A stretch of 64,000 nucleotides of DNA from Microstegium vimineum (lineage: Eukaryota; Streptophyta; Magnoliopsida; Poales; Poaceae): positions 31,709,748 to 31,773,747 of the forward strand of contig CM039139.1 of assembly GCA_022036555.1 (NCBI GenBank). Reading direction: 5' to 3'. Shown in pieces: positions 12,295 through 23,515 of the stretch (its first letter is position 1; each line of letters starts with the position of its first letter). The position numbers and the translations under genes are program-made. The notes beneath the pieces were generated by a model. The model saw nothing but the letters and a program-made list of their open reading frames with translations, had not been told where the DNA came from and did no database searches.

Positions 12295-12367
12295 TGCGCC
12301 CCGGGAAGAACTTCCCGGTCGGTCACCCATCCCTAAATTTCTCCAGGCCAAGCACGCTTAACCTCGG
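12295..12367 (-). ncRNA. 5S rRNA-like segment in the left Cassandra LTR
   Basis: This is the mirror copy of 12788-12860. Read on the minus strand it contains GGTTAAGCGTGCTTGG (box A region) and GGATGGGTGACC (box C region) of plant 5S rRNA. Cassandra LTRs are known to carry 5S-derived internal Pol III promoters. Here the two copies would direct convergent or divergent transcription of a self-complementary RNA. Confidence 0.7.
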
Positions 12368-12787
12368 AGTTCTTTAGAGTTGAGCTTTCGGAAAAGAAGT
12401 TGCAACTTATTGGTATGAGTATCCTATTAATCCTATTAAGCCCTAGGCCAGGGTGTTACATCCTCACCCCCTTAGGAGACCGACGTCCTCGTCGGTCAAC
12501 CCCAGGCCAGGAACGTCCCCTCTTGGCCACGTCCGTGTGTCCAGTGCCAGCGCATGTGCCATGCTGGTGTGGATCCAGAGTGGTCACACAGCATGGCACA
12601 TGCGCTGGCACTGGACACACGGACGTGGCCAAGAGGGGACGTTCCTGGCCTGGGGTTGACCGACGAGGACGTCGGTCTCCTAAGGGGGTGAGGATGTAAC
12701 ACCCTGGCCTAGGGCTTAATAGGATTAATAGGATACTCATACCAATAAGTTGCAACTTCTTTTCCGAAAGCTCAACTCTAAAGAACT

Positions 12788-12860
12788 CCGAGGTTAAGCG
12801 TGCTTGGCCTGGAGAAATTTAGGGATGGGTGACCGACCGGGAAGTTCTTCCCGGGGCGCA
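12788..12860 (+). ncRNA. 5S rRNA-like segment in the right Cassandra LTR
   Basis: It contains GAGGTTAAGCGTGCTTGG, then GGATGGGTGACC and a GGGAAGTTCTTCCCGG stretch. These correspond to the 3' two thirds of 5S rRNA including the A and C promoter boxes. The 5' third of 5S is replaced by LTR sequence, so this is a retrotransposon-borne derivative and not a ribosomal gene. Confidence 0.75.
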
Positions 12861-13602
12861 TGAGTGAGGATAAAGTGCGCCGAAAAGACTAGTGTTGGTC
12901 TGTGAGGGTAGTCTATGTCCTATGAAAGCTATCAGGCGTTAACGGGCCTGGCCTCGAGGAGGCACGGGCCCGGCCTCGAGGAGGCGGGACGTTACAGCAA
13001 CCAAGTGAACCTCGGAAGAAAAATCGCCGTGTCAACCTTGTACATCTTCTCGGTGGTTTGCATTCTCCAAATCACTAGCTTGTATTTACTTTCTTATACT
13101 TGTGGTAGTGGTAGTTTGTTTCCTTTGTAACTAGATTTGCTTGTGTAGCTTGTCTAGTTACCTTATAGCTTGTGTAGCATAAAAGTAACTCTTGAGTGGC
13201 TAATTGGCTTGTGTAGCCTTGTTAGTTACATTTCTTAGTTTGTGTAGCTAAGTAAGTTGAGCTCTCTAGTTGACTTGTGTAGTCTTGCTAGAGAGCATTG
13301 CTAGTGAGCTTAGGTGCTTTGTGCTTTGCTTACTAGTATGTGTAGGAGCTCCCGGTTTGCTTAGAGTACTAGTTGCTTAGGTTTGTGTGACCTTACAACC
13401 TAGACTTGTTTAGGTGAGCTTCCTAGTTTAGCACCTTAGTGAGCCTAATTAGTATAATTTGTTAGGTGCTAAAGTTATAGATAGAGTGGTGTAGTCTTGG
13501 CTAGACCGATAGTTTTAATTCCGCATTTGTTTGGTTAGCCGTTGCGCGTAAGTTTTTAAAAAGGACTATTCACCCTCTCTAGTCCGCCGTCTCGACCCTA
13601 CA

Positions 13603-14229
13603 TGAGGAGAACGCCACCACGCCTCGGCCTCTCTCTCCGGTATATCGCATAGGTAGGCATACATCCGTGCGACCGTGCCAAGTAGTCTGGCGTAACTGAG
13701 AGAATGTGTCTGACCTCAAGTGGAAGCAAGGATATCTGGTCTTTCAGTAGACCACCTTTGAAAAACGTGAGGATGTCTGGTCAGGGAGGGGGCATTTGCC
13801 CCACGCCTGCACTGTCGCATTGGGGAGGGGCGCTGCTACAGCGCCACCACGCCTGGGCCTCTCTCTCTAGTGGGCTGCAACCTTGCAACCTCTCTCTCCG
13901 GTATATCGCACAGGTTGCCATACATCCGTGCCAAGTAGTCTGACCGGTCTTCCATAGGTAGCAAGCCACGAAACGTCCAGCCCATGTGTATATATACACA
14001 ACCACTAAGTCGAGTCGGATCATATTTTAATAATTAATTAATAATGCATAAATAAAGGAAAGGAAAGGGATGACACTAACTATGGAACTATATATGGAAA
14101 TGGGCATGGCGAGTCATATACTATGCCACATGGACAGGCCCGAGAGTCCGAGACCTTCCCTAATTCGTCACCACATATGCATTGCAGATCATATATGTAA
14201 ACCAGCAGACGGATCGGATTGATCTACTT
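13603..14229. other. Duplicated unidentified segment beyond the retrotransposon
   Basis: The stretch 13603-13975 contains two degenerate copies of the segment also found at 480-797, including GGCATTTGCCCCACGCCTGC and TCCATAGGTAGCAAGC. One copy (13715-13815) reads straight through the site where the retrotransposon sits at 797/798, giving an image of the empty site. The remainder to 14229 is AT-rich with nothing recognisable. Confidence 0.5.
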
Positions 14230-14579
14230 GAGCATCTCCAACAGTTTTGTAAATGGGTTTGACATTCTTATTTTTACAAAAAAAGTCTAAAAATCTTCTA
14301 TCCAACGGTTTGGCAAGTGAGCTTGCCATTTTTGTTAACTTGGTAAACACCGGGTGATATTTGGCATATATGTCAAACCGCGGTTCGCTTAACAATTGTC
14401 CCGATTGCTACTCCCGCGGGATATTTTCCCCTCGTGGGTACAATTCTTAGTTTTGCTAAGTAAATAATGAGAAATAGTTAGAGATTGACTCTTTTTATCT
14501 TTACCATATTTATTTGAGACTTGACAAATTCCTAATTTTATCAAACAAAAAATACAAAACAAGTTAGAGGTCGATGCTC
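14230..14579. mobile_element. MITE with GAGCATC termini
   Basis: The 350-bp AT-rich segment begins GAGCATCTCCAACAG and ends in an imperfect inverted copy (CGATGCTC). GAGCATCTCCAACAG is a very common grass MITE terminus. No coding potential or clear TSD is visible. A second element with similar ends is at 26778-27049. Confidence 0.55.
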
Positions 14580-14689
14580 TTATGTCTCTCCCCTTCTCTA
14601 TGAGAATCAAGATCATCTATATCGAAATCAAATATTTTCCATCTAAGACCTTCTCTGGATGCACGTGTACCAAGGTACGGCGTTCAATG

Positions 14690-16290
14690 GAAGAACCACC
14701 AGTGTCGGAGAGTCGTGTTTTTGCCTATGGCGTGGGCTGGGATTCACTAGGGACGTTCAATTATTTCGATTGTTTTGAACGCGCGAGACACATGCACCCA
14801 TCAACTGCAGAAATAAACTAGTGGGATTGCTTTTTATGTGCTCCCAGTTGTATGTGTGGTTCTTCGATTGTTATGTACGCCCATCAAGAATGCACATCTG
14901 CGCACCGAATTCATTATCCTAGATCAATGCTGAAAAAAAATGAACACATAAAAGATTGCTGCATATGCTGATGAGGAAGCTCTTCCTGGACCTTAATCCA
15001 ACCTCGTCGTCCCCAGCAGGCCCATCATTAAGAGTGTTGGTCACGAGCTCCACCGCCGTGAGGGCGAGAAGCATGCGTTGCCCTTGGTGGTCGTCTTGGA
15101 CTAGGTATGGGCTGGACCATGAGATGCAGAGCCTGCCTCCTCCAAGGTAGGCCAGGCCCCCAAAGGCCAAGTAGTCTTGTTTAATAAGAGGCCGGGTAGC
15201 CCTCGTCCTTGGTGGGGAGGATATCAGCACCCTGGACCATGTCGATGGCGCACAGGTGTGCGGGCCTCGGCGTGAAGCCCAAGAGCAGGCCCAGGTCAGG
15301 GGCGTACACCGCTCGTCCCTCGCGCCGCCAACCAATTCAGCTCCATGTGGTCCAGGTCCAGGGAGAAGCTAGGTTCCCTGTTTGCCCTTGGCCTCGCCCT
15401 TTACGGACAGCCGGCCAACGCGCCCGCCGGCGACGAAGTAGGACTTGACTACAGCGCTGTTGCCGTAACGCCACCAGTCGTCCGGTGCCCAACAGCAGCT
15501 AGCAGGGGCTGCAGGCGGCCGCCGGACGTGAGGCGGAGAGCCTCCAAGCAAGTAGGGCTCATCTGGTTTCACAAGGTTGGGGCTACGGGTCGTGACCAGC
15601 ATTGACATGCCGTCGTCGTGGAGGCGGCGTGCTGCTCGTCCCGACGACGACGACGACGACCTCCTGCTGCTGCTGCTTAAGGAGGGAGGCGGCGACCGCG
15701 AGGAGGATGGGCCCACTCTTCTTGCAGCCTAGATCGTGGTCGTGGGTGTACTGCGACCTGGTGGCGTCGTAGACCATGACGTGCCCGTACGTCCCTGGCG
15801 GCGGCGACGATCTTGTCCCCGGCCGCGGGGAGAAGCGACCAAGTCGTCCATGGGGAAGTACCAGTGTCGATCGGAGACCCATGGCGTGGGCTAGCTGGAT
15901 TCACTAGCTAGGGACGTGGTTGTTTTAGCTTATATTCGGATCTACTACGCGGCTACTTCAACGTGAGAATCCAATGCAAATAATCCCACCAAACATTCTT
16001 CATCCAATTATTTCGATTGTTTTGAACACTCGAGACACATGCATCCACACTGCAGAAATAAACTAGTGGGATTAATTGTTCTTCATGTGCTCCCAGTTAG
16101 TTGTATGTGTGGTTCTTCGATTAATTTTCATGTACGCCCATCAAGAATTAATGCACATCTACGCACCGAATTCATTATCCTAGACGTACCGATGTTGAAA
16201 AAAATGAACGCATAAAAGATTGCTGCATATGCTGATGATGAGGCAGCTCTTCCTGGACCTTAATCCAACAGGCCCAGCTTATGAGAGCCC
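14690..16290 (+). repeat. Tandem duplication of a gene 3' flank
   Basis: The stretch about 14700-15010 is repeated at about 15870-16290 with small indels. Both copies contain GAACTGAGAC-like context, CTGCAGAAATAAACTAGTGGGATT, CACCGAATTCATTATCCTAGA and GCTCTTCCTGGACCTTAATCCAAC. The second copy lacks the gene body. The unit is the 3' end plus downstream flank of the decayed minus-strand gene, so the locus was duplicated and then partly deleted. Confidence 0.75.
14940..15905 (-). pseudogene. Decayed DUF1618/kelch-like grass gene
   Basis: Minus-strand peptides in order are GDKIVAAA, VMVYDATRSQYTHDHDLG, SGPILLAVA, WWRYGNSAVVKSYFVAGGRV, LSVKGE, GLAYLGGGRLCIS and LALTAVELV. They are spread over several frames. 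They match, from memory, a lineage-expanded grass family (DUF1618 type, propeller-like) whose members end with a basic KRKSRCY-type motif. The frames change several times, so no full protein is possible. Another piece of the same family lies on the plus strand at 26537-26722. Confidence 0.65.
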
Positions 16291-16856
16291 ACTATTCTCG
16301 AGGCTCGAGTGGTTTGAGTCCGACCCAGGCTACCACGTACGTGGTTTCTGCAGGCCTTTTGGGTGCTCAAAGCGAGGAAAAGCTGCACTACATATTCAGA
16401 ATTAGGAACCACGTCGATCAACAGAGTAGAGCATTAGCTAGCTAGATAGCTAGTTTTTTTTAATTTATAAATAATTTTATTTGATTTACAATCATTATAA
16501 CGAGTTAATATAATAATTATAAATTCACTTTTCCAGCCTACTATATATGCATAGAACTATATAGAAGCACACAGCATAGTCAAATTAAAAAAAAAGCATA
16601 TTAATTGCACTCTAATGACTATCAATCACAAGACTAGACTGACACCTGTGTTCGAGAAGAAAATGGACGCCTGCTACAAGCCTGCGACCAAAGCCTGTAA
16701 AATATAAATTTTGGAGGATAATTAATGTAAGAAGCTAATTGATAACTCAATGTGTATCACATGTAATGAGTAAGCATGTTTCTTTTCAAGCACTAAGATA
16801 TTTACAAAATAACCAAAGCGACTAACAAGTAGCTATTGCACTCAATAGAAAAGTTT
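16291..16856. other. AT-rich spacer
   Basis: No open frame or recognisable repeat was found. It ends with AGTTT, the left half of the target duplication of the solo LTR that follows. Confidence 0.5.
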
Positions 16857-19800
16857 TGTGGCAGAACCATCCAAATTATAAGAGATCAAGTACCCAAGTA
16901 GCCGATTTAACTGCCACTTAAAGCACTTGAGCCCATATAATCCCGGTAGTCCGGAAATCTCGAAGGATTTCTAACAATCGTATATCCAACCCAGATCGCG
17001 CGAACTCAGGTATCCACATTCGAACGAACCAACAATTTAAACGAAATACTTGAAGTACGAAATAAAGCTATTACAACACTTTGTTCCAAATAAAGTACTA
17101 CTTACGCCACAACACGCGTGGCCAAATAAAACCTTGTTTTGAAACTCGATCCCAAAGTCTTACTCCACACGAATACTATTAAAAGATAGGGGTTCCAACG
17201 AGATCATGTCCAACAACAACAAAAGATGAGCTCGTAGAAGACCTAACCCAAAGCCCACTCCTCTTCTCCTTCGACAGGATAGAGACAGTGCTTACAATAG
17301 CCAAAGTATACTTGGCCATCTGCAACAAACGGGATAAACCCTGAGTACGAGAATGTACTCAGCTAGAGTTACTCGTCTAACTGAAAATAAAGACTCCAAG
17401 GATATGCATGGCTAGATATGTGGATCTGGATAAACTTTTGCTTATGCGGAAACGCGAACAATATGAAACTTAAAGATTAGAGAGCAGTCATTTTCCGTCC
17501 TATTAATTATCTCTAAGTTTTGCACCTGAACTAGAGCACACACTTGATCTAAGCAGTCAATATAATAATATATATCCAATTCCTTCATCAATATTTTAGT
17601 AGAACCATTACGATGTCATATGGAGTTGTACCGTGGTGAATCTCAGCATAATCCCCCACTATCCGGTGGGAGGCGGCGACTCGAATCGATATACAACCAG
17701 CTGTCAAGATTACCTTTAACACACACCCACACTTCCCCCGTCGGGTTCATGCATTGGGTTACCGCTCAACAAAGTCCAGGTAGTACCGCCGCGATCTCAG
17801 AGTAGTCCACCCAATTGGAGAAATCAGTTGGCCACCACGGGGCATGTCGTATCTCCAAACTAGAGGGTGCTCACAGTACGCTGAGAGTCGGCCCGGACAG
17901 CGTTTACTCGGCTTCGGGGTCGATACTCGCAACGGCCCCTATGTGAAAGGGCGCATTCAAAGATGTAAGAGGGCCACCATCGTATACAAACCTATACGAT
18001 CCAACGGATGGACTGCCCCCAAGTATAAACCACTTGGTGCCCTTGCCTTCCAGTTGACCGCATTTCATTACTACCATTGGCTCTTTCCACGATAGAAAAT
18101 ATCGCCAACCGTGATTGGTACTATCCCCATGGGATAATACAAACATAAGTATAAATGTAACCATTTATTCTAAGCAGGCTAAGCGGATGCTTTTACTTTT
18201 ATTTAACAGGTTAACAAGGTAGGTAAAACAATAATCAAGGAAGGTAATGCATCAACTGGGATTCAATCAACTCCTATCACCTAATGCATCACAGTATAAA
18301 AATACTCAAGTAAATTAATTGTAAAAACTGGGAGGCTTAAAGATGCTCCGGGGCTTGCCTTGAGTGAAGGTGGAGGGCTGGTGGTCAGGGCACTCGGGCA
18401 AGTTAGGTTCTGGCTCTAGGAGCTCCTTGTTTAGCTCTTGCACCTCCTGGACTTCTGCTTCTTGAGGTGGCACCTGAAGCTCCTCCACTGATCCTAAATG
18501 TTTGAAATGCATATAAGTAAACTTGATGGTGCAGGGATGATGCTTGATCAAGAATTAAAACACTAAAAGTGGCCTTAAGCATTTAACCAGTTAATTACCC
18601 TAATGGTCACTTTACACAACAAGCCTATTATAAACTGCTCATAAAAATCTACCAAAAATTATAGGGGATAGAGCATCCTTAAAGGATACTACTGCATAAA
18701 AAAATCACTCATAGCAAAACTACCAGCTAGCAGATACAAAAAGATGAATTTAAATGCAGAAAAACACTTTGAAATAGACCTACTGGCTAACAGGGTGAAA
18801 CATACTATATTTTATTTTTAACAGGTTCTTTACTCAGAAACATATTTATTAAGAAAATTCCATGATCAGCACAAACATATTATAATCTATATGATTTTCC
18901 AAAGAAAACCTTAGAAAAGGACACTTGAACTACCAGTATCTTTTCTGCCATACAACATATCACATATTATATTTTTCCTAGACATATCATGGTACACAGA
19001 GGCTACCCAAAATGTTTTATGATTTATACATGCAGATTTACCACAGGAATTAATCTAAGAAAACAATAGAAACACATTTTAATAGATAACCATTAAAACT
19101 TACACAGGAATATGACAACTCATATTTTTCCTAGCTTCTACATAGGATGACAAAGCTAGCATAAAAACATCATATTTTTATTTGATCATTTCATGCAGGA
19201 ACACATTTAACTTTGATAAATGTAGAAAAGAATTATTTAAACATTAGTACTGAAGACATTCTCCAAAAATTACTTTTATATTTTTAGCAGAAAGATCATC
19301 ATTTATAGAGTTTAACACAATTTAATTCATCATTTTTGGATTTACCAAACTCTAGATATAAAATAAACAAGCATTAACACATTTACTGAAAATGAATAAA
19401 AGGAAAGGCATTTCTGGAATCGACCCACGATGAACAGTGTTGGGCTCGGCCCAGTGCGCGCCGGAGTGAGCTGAGCGGCTGATAGGCGGGGCCCGCGGTC
19501 AACACAGGGTCCACCTGTCGGACAGCAGTGAGCAGGGGACGGCGCTGACTGGCGTTTTTTCGCCGGCGGTGAGCTCGTCGGCGGCGAGGGTGGATGCGCT
19601 GGACTCGTGGTGACGTCGTTCATCGACTGGTGGGGTTGGTAGAGCCAGCGCGACCCTGTAGCGAGCCGGCGGCGTGCGGTGGCGGCGCTACGCGGCTGTG
19701 TGACGCGGTGAAGTGATTACCTACGGTGCGTTGCCTGACAAGCATGCGCGTGAGCACTACGGTGGTGTGGCGAGTGCAGCGTGGGGGTTGGTTGAACCGT

Positions 19801-21443
19801 TGAGGCTCTGAGGAAGTCTGGTCACGTGCGAGCTCCGCGGCGGCGGCAATGGCGCACGACCAACGGAGGTGCGGTGATTGAGGGCGAGCTAGGGTATGGG
19901 GGTTGGTGTTCTCACCTCGACTACCCTTGCTGGTGCTTCTACGGAGATGGAGGCGATGGAGGTGGTCGGGAGGGAGATGAACGCGGTTTGGTCGTTGCGG
20001 TGGTGACTCCGAGCCGAGGAACGGCGTCGGCGATACGACAACGGTGGAGCTCGGCTGGCTAAACAGAGGCGAGCAGCGCGTGTGCGAGGCGAAGGTGAAC
20101 TGGTGTGTGAGATGGATCGAGCAGAGGCGCTCGGATGGTGGCGAATTTGAAAAGGGGGCGCTGAGGTGCTCTCGGCGTGCTCGACACGGCGAGAGCAGAG
20201 GTAGCGCGAGCGAGAGAGTGAATACGGGTGAGTACTGGCGAGTGCGAGAGGGGCAAGAGGTGTAGCCGCTCCCTTCCGCGCGGTCATGGCCGACCGGAGT
20301 GGCCGGTGGGGGCCGTGACGCGATAGCGGGGCAGTGTGGCAGCGGCGCGGCGTGTCTGCGTGCACGAGGGGCAGGAGCGGAAGCGCGCGGGGCAGGGCGC
20401 TACTTGGTCATAGCGCCGTTAGGGTGGATGCGGCACTCGATCGCGAGCGAGATGGGACGAGCGGCTGATCGGACGCAGCACTGCGATGGCGTAACGACGA
20501 CGTGACGGCTCGACGGCAGCGCGGTAGAGCGGCAGCGGCGCTGCGCATCTGCGGCGTGCGAAGCAGAGGCAACAACGGCTTCGTGCGGTGCAGGCTCGGT
20601 TCTAGCGTCGTTAGCGCGGACGCGCGATCAGACGCGATCGAGACAAGGCGGGGCGGTGGTCGGCGACCGACGCTGCGGCGCGCGTAATGGCGACACGACG
20701 GCGCAATGCGGCCTGCGGCGCGGCACAAGGTGTCAGCGAGCGGCGCAAGGCGAGTGGCGCGGCGTGGCGTCTTCGGCGCAGGCCGGCAGGCATCGGCCGC
20801 CACGCGGCAGAAACGCCGGCGTACGGCGCAGCCGCGGTCGGGTGAGCGCGCGTGGGCGGGCGGGCACGGGCGCTGCGCGTACGCGGCGCGGGCGCGCGAG
20901 CGAGCGGGGCGCGAGCGGGCCGTGGGCAAGGCCGAGTGGGCCGAAAGCGAGGATGCGGCCCATTCCAGCTCTGTTTTTCTTTTTCCAATTTCCTTTGATT
21001 GATTCAAACTGAATTTGTTTCAAAACAGTTTCAAAAGCTTCAAACTAAGTTTTGACACTTAAACCAAAGTTGTTCAGAATATTATTCTCTACATTTTTCA
21101 TGTAGGTCATAAATTCTGAAAACCATTATTTTACAGGGTTCTAGATTAAAACTAATTAGGTTATTTTAAGAGAAGAATTACTTTTATTCTTGAAATTTAA
21201 ACTAAGCTTAATTAGGCAAGGTGATTAGCAAGAGAAGCAATCTACTCTTTATTCTAAGCATAGCAAACTTAGCTAAACATGTTGATCAAGATTTAGAGCA
21301 TAAAACACTTATTCAATTCTAGTTTCAAAGATATAAATAAACACACACATGAAATGATAGCATAAGCAAACATGAATGCAATGCAATGCTTATGCTTAGT
21401 GGCTAATGATGATCCTAATGCAAAGCTTGACAAGGGTGTCACA
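16857..21443 (-). mobile_element. Large (4.6 kb) solo LTR, minus orientation
   Basis: The plus strand begins TGTGGCAGAACC and ends AGGGTGTCACA, so the minus strand reads TGTGACACCC...GGTTCTGCCACA, the TG...CA ends of an LTR. Perfect AGTTT duplications flank it (16852-16856 and 21444-21448). There is no internal repeat, primer-binding site or pol sequence. It contains a UTR-like AT-rich portion (18180-19400) and a GC-rich block (19440-20960) whose many open frames are a base-composition effect. It is probably Ty3/Gypsy-derived, left by LTR-LTR recombination. Confidence 0.75.
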
Positions 21444-21448
21444 AGTTT

Positions 21449-22454
21449 TCAAATCATATCCCTTCTAAACACCGGGGATAACTCCGAATATACGAAAAAT
21501 ATTACGAGGCCTAGAAAAACTTAAATTGATGCGCAAATGTCACTAGTACATAATTGATTTCGCTGATGGTTGCTATTTTTTTTACAGACAGTTCATAATG
21601 TATAAGCCGGTGCCACTATAGAAATTAAACTGTTGGTGCATGCCATTAACCGCTTGCATAAATTTATTTTGACTTGCATGATTTCTGCTGGTGGTAGCCT
21701 TAAGAAAATAATCAGTAGAAACACATTTATACCGGTGGTTTTCTTAACCTAGTTAGCGCCAATACAAATAATTTAGAATTATTTTTTTCTAAATTATCTC
21801 TAATGAAGAAATGGTTTGAACAAGACTTGCTTCTTGGCTTTGCTTGTTTGGACCCAAGAGACTCATTTGCCAAATTTGATGTGGACATAATTGCTAAACT
21901 TACTGAAATATATGATGCAGATTTCTCAGATGATGATCGTAACTGTATAAAAACAAACCTCGAATTATTCATCAACCACATGAGAAGGTATGATGAATTT
22001 AGAGTTTGTTATGATCTTGCAAGCCTGGGTAAAAAGATGTTTGAAATGGAAAGAAATATTATGTTCCCTCAAGTTTATTGTATTATTGAAGACAATATCG
22101 GTTGAGAGGGTCTTCTCAATTATGAAGATTATTAAGACCGAGTTACGCAATAAGATGGGTGATGCTTGGCTAATGACCTTATGGTGTGCTATATTGAGCA
22201 AGGCATATTCAAGGAACTTGATCTTGCTGAAATTAAGAAAGAATTTCAAACGAAAAATAGAAGAATGTCTTTGCCAAGGTCTTTACCCAAACGAAGCTAT
22301 ATTACAGATATGTATGAAGAATCTTTATCTAGTGAGGTATTTAAGTACCAACGCTTTACTTTTGGTATATGTAGATAATGTTCTGAAGCGTGTATGTATA
22401 GTTGATCAATTACAAAACCGTCACGCCTGAAAATAATTTCTGTCTCCGCCACTG
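21449..22454 (+). pseudogene. hAT transposase relic
   Basis: The frame from 21803 gives MKKWFEQDLLLGFACLDPR and FAKFDVDIIAKLTEIYDADF. After a change of frame near 22095, TISVERVFSIMKIIKTELRN and GDAWLMT appear, then DLMVCYIEQGIF in the first frame again. This is the C-terminal hAT dimerisation region of TTF-type hAT transposases. The relic ends in CTCCGCCACTG (22454), the reverse complement of the CAGTGGCGGAG hAT terminus that is also seen at 53481. The 5' end was not found. A short related piece (29780-29875) lies beyond the second XTH gene. Confidence 0.7.
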
Positions 22455-22547
22455 ATTAATAGTAAGTAGTAACCACGTGTATGAACTCGTATTATTTAAG
22501 CAGTACGGGCACGGCAGGCAGGGGTGCTTGCTTGCTTGCTTAATTAA

Positions 22548-23480
22548 TCACTCATCAGCTAGCTTAGGTATCGATGATGACATGTCGATGGAGCACTCTG
22601 GGTAGCGATCGTCCTGCTTGGTGTAATCCAGACAGTAGTAGTAGACCATGGACCTCTGCTGCGCCCAACGCATGGCGTCCCACTGCTGCACGCTGAGCCC
22701 AGCGCCGTCGGGGGACGCCGGCACGGGTCGGCACCCGGCGGGCGCGTCGGCCTCGCATCCGGCGGTCCTGAACCCCCGGAATCCCGCCAGGAAGGGCATG
22801 TAGCTGTAGTCGGCCCTGTAGCGGCCGCCGTCGGTGGCCCAGTCGGAGGCGTCCCAGATGGAGCCGTACGCCCACATCTCGCGGTCCGGGAACGCACTGG
22901 CGGCGGCGGCGTAGCGCCTGACGGGGACGTCGTCGACGAGGAAGACGATCTCGTCGGGGTTCCAGAGGATGGCGTAGTGGTGGAAGTCGGCGGCCGGGTC
23001 GAACCAGAGGTGGAAGCGCATCTCCCGCCCCACCAGGCGCGCTCCGTCGCCGGTGCCCCGCACGTACACGTTGGTCTGCAGCGTGTAGGGCTCCCCCGGC
23101 ACCGTGCCCAGCAGCTCCATGTCGATCTCGTCGTGATTCCCTGGGTACAGCTCGTTGTTCGACAGCTGCATGTATCATGTATGCAGTACATATTGTTTGC
23201 AATTTTCATTTTCATATTCATAATATATATTGAGAACATGTCTTTGGTCGATGTCTAAAATATACAATAGTCTCAGCAAATTTTGAGTTCGGGATTAATA
23301 GATCTTTAGTCCCAGTACCAACGACCTAGACTAAAAGGTCATTTTAGTTCCGGTTGATGTTACGAATCGAGACTAAAGGTCATTTGATAGGTTAATTCAT
23401 GTTCGAATATCACAGATCGTAGTTGCGCGGAGGGTTCATTTTTCTTTAAGCAGGAGGTTACCCATGAATGAAGGTAATTG

Positions 23481-23515
<35 letters not shown>

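Larger units (their letters stand above)
12181..12996. mobile_element. Palindromic Cassandra-type TRIM with inverted LTRs
   Basis: The element is 816 bp and flanked by a perfect TSD, GCAAC (12176-12180 and 12997-13001). The left LTR (12181-12460) is in minus orientation and the right LTR (12695-12996) in plus. The internal arms 12461-12566 and 12589-12694 are perfect reverse complements around a 22-base loop (12567-12588). The right LTR has an extra 22-bp repeat near its end (about 12948-12969). Each arm is therefore a 3' end: a polypurine tract (AAGGGGGTGAGGA) plus LTR, joined head to head. Normal Cassandra elements have direct LTRs around a primer-binding site; none is seen here. The 5S rRNA-like LTR content identifies the family. 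Confidence 0.85.
798..13602 (+). mobile_element. Gag-only LTR retrotransposon with nested insertions
   Basis: Both LTRs begin TGAAAGGTCCTTGTGTG (798 and 9021) and end CTCGACCCTACA (4058 and 13602). A primer-binding site follows the left LTR and a polypurine tract precedes the right one. The internal region holds only a broken gag with three CCHC knuckles. I found no protease, integrase, reverse transcriptase or RNase H in its 5 kb. This fits the non-autonomous class of terminal-repeat elements with a GAG domain, probably mobilised by Copia/SIRE-like partners. The flanks GGAGG and TGAGG are an imperfect 4-of-5 TSD. The LTRs differ greatly in structure: the left lost about 1.1 kb and gained a solo LTR, while the right gained a CACTA and a Cassandra-type element. 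Confidence 0.85.
9021..13602 (+). repeat. 3' LTR of the gag-only element, with nested insertions
   Basis: It runs TGAAAGG...CCCTACA and contains a 1320-bp CACTA element, an 816-bp Cassandra-type palindrome and a 190-bp tandem duplication. Without them the LTR is about 2.25 kb. A TATA box TATATATAG at 11501-11509 lies in the part that the left LTR has lost. TCCGGACG motifs are abundant at 11040-11440. The LTR end is fixed by its match to the left LTR end just before the primer-binding site. Confidence 0.8.

Noticed and set aside
12400..12755. Identical 99-residue frames on both strands at the Cassandra-type element
   Set aside because: They are mirror products of the palindrome and overlap the LTR and polypurine tract, with no sign of coding.
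12788..12860. A genuine 5S ribosomal RNA gene
   Set aside because: Only the 3' two thirds resemble 5S, the sequence is diverged, and it sits in a retrotransposon LTR with a mirror copy nearby.
19342..21023. Many GC-rich open frames on both strands
   Set aside because: They lie inside a solo LTR, are biased to Arg/Ala/Pro in every frame, and show no known domain.
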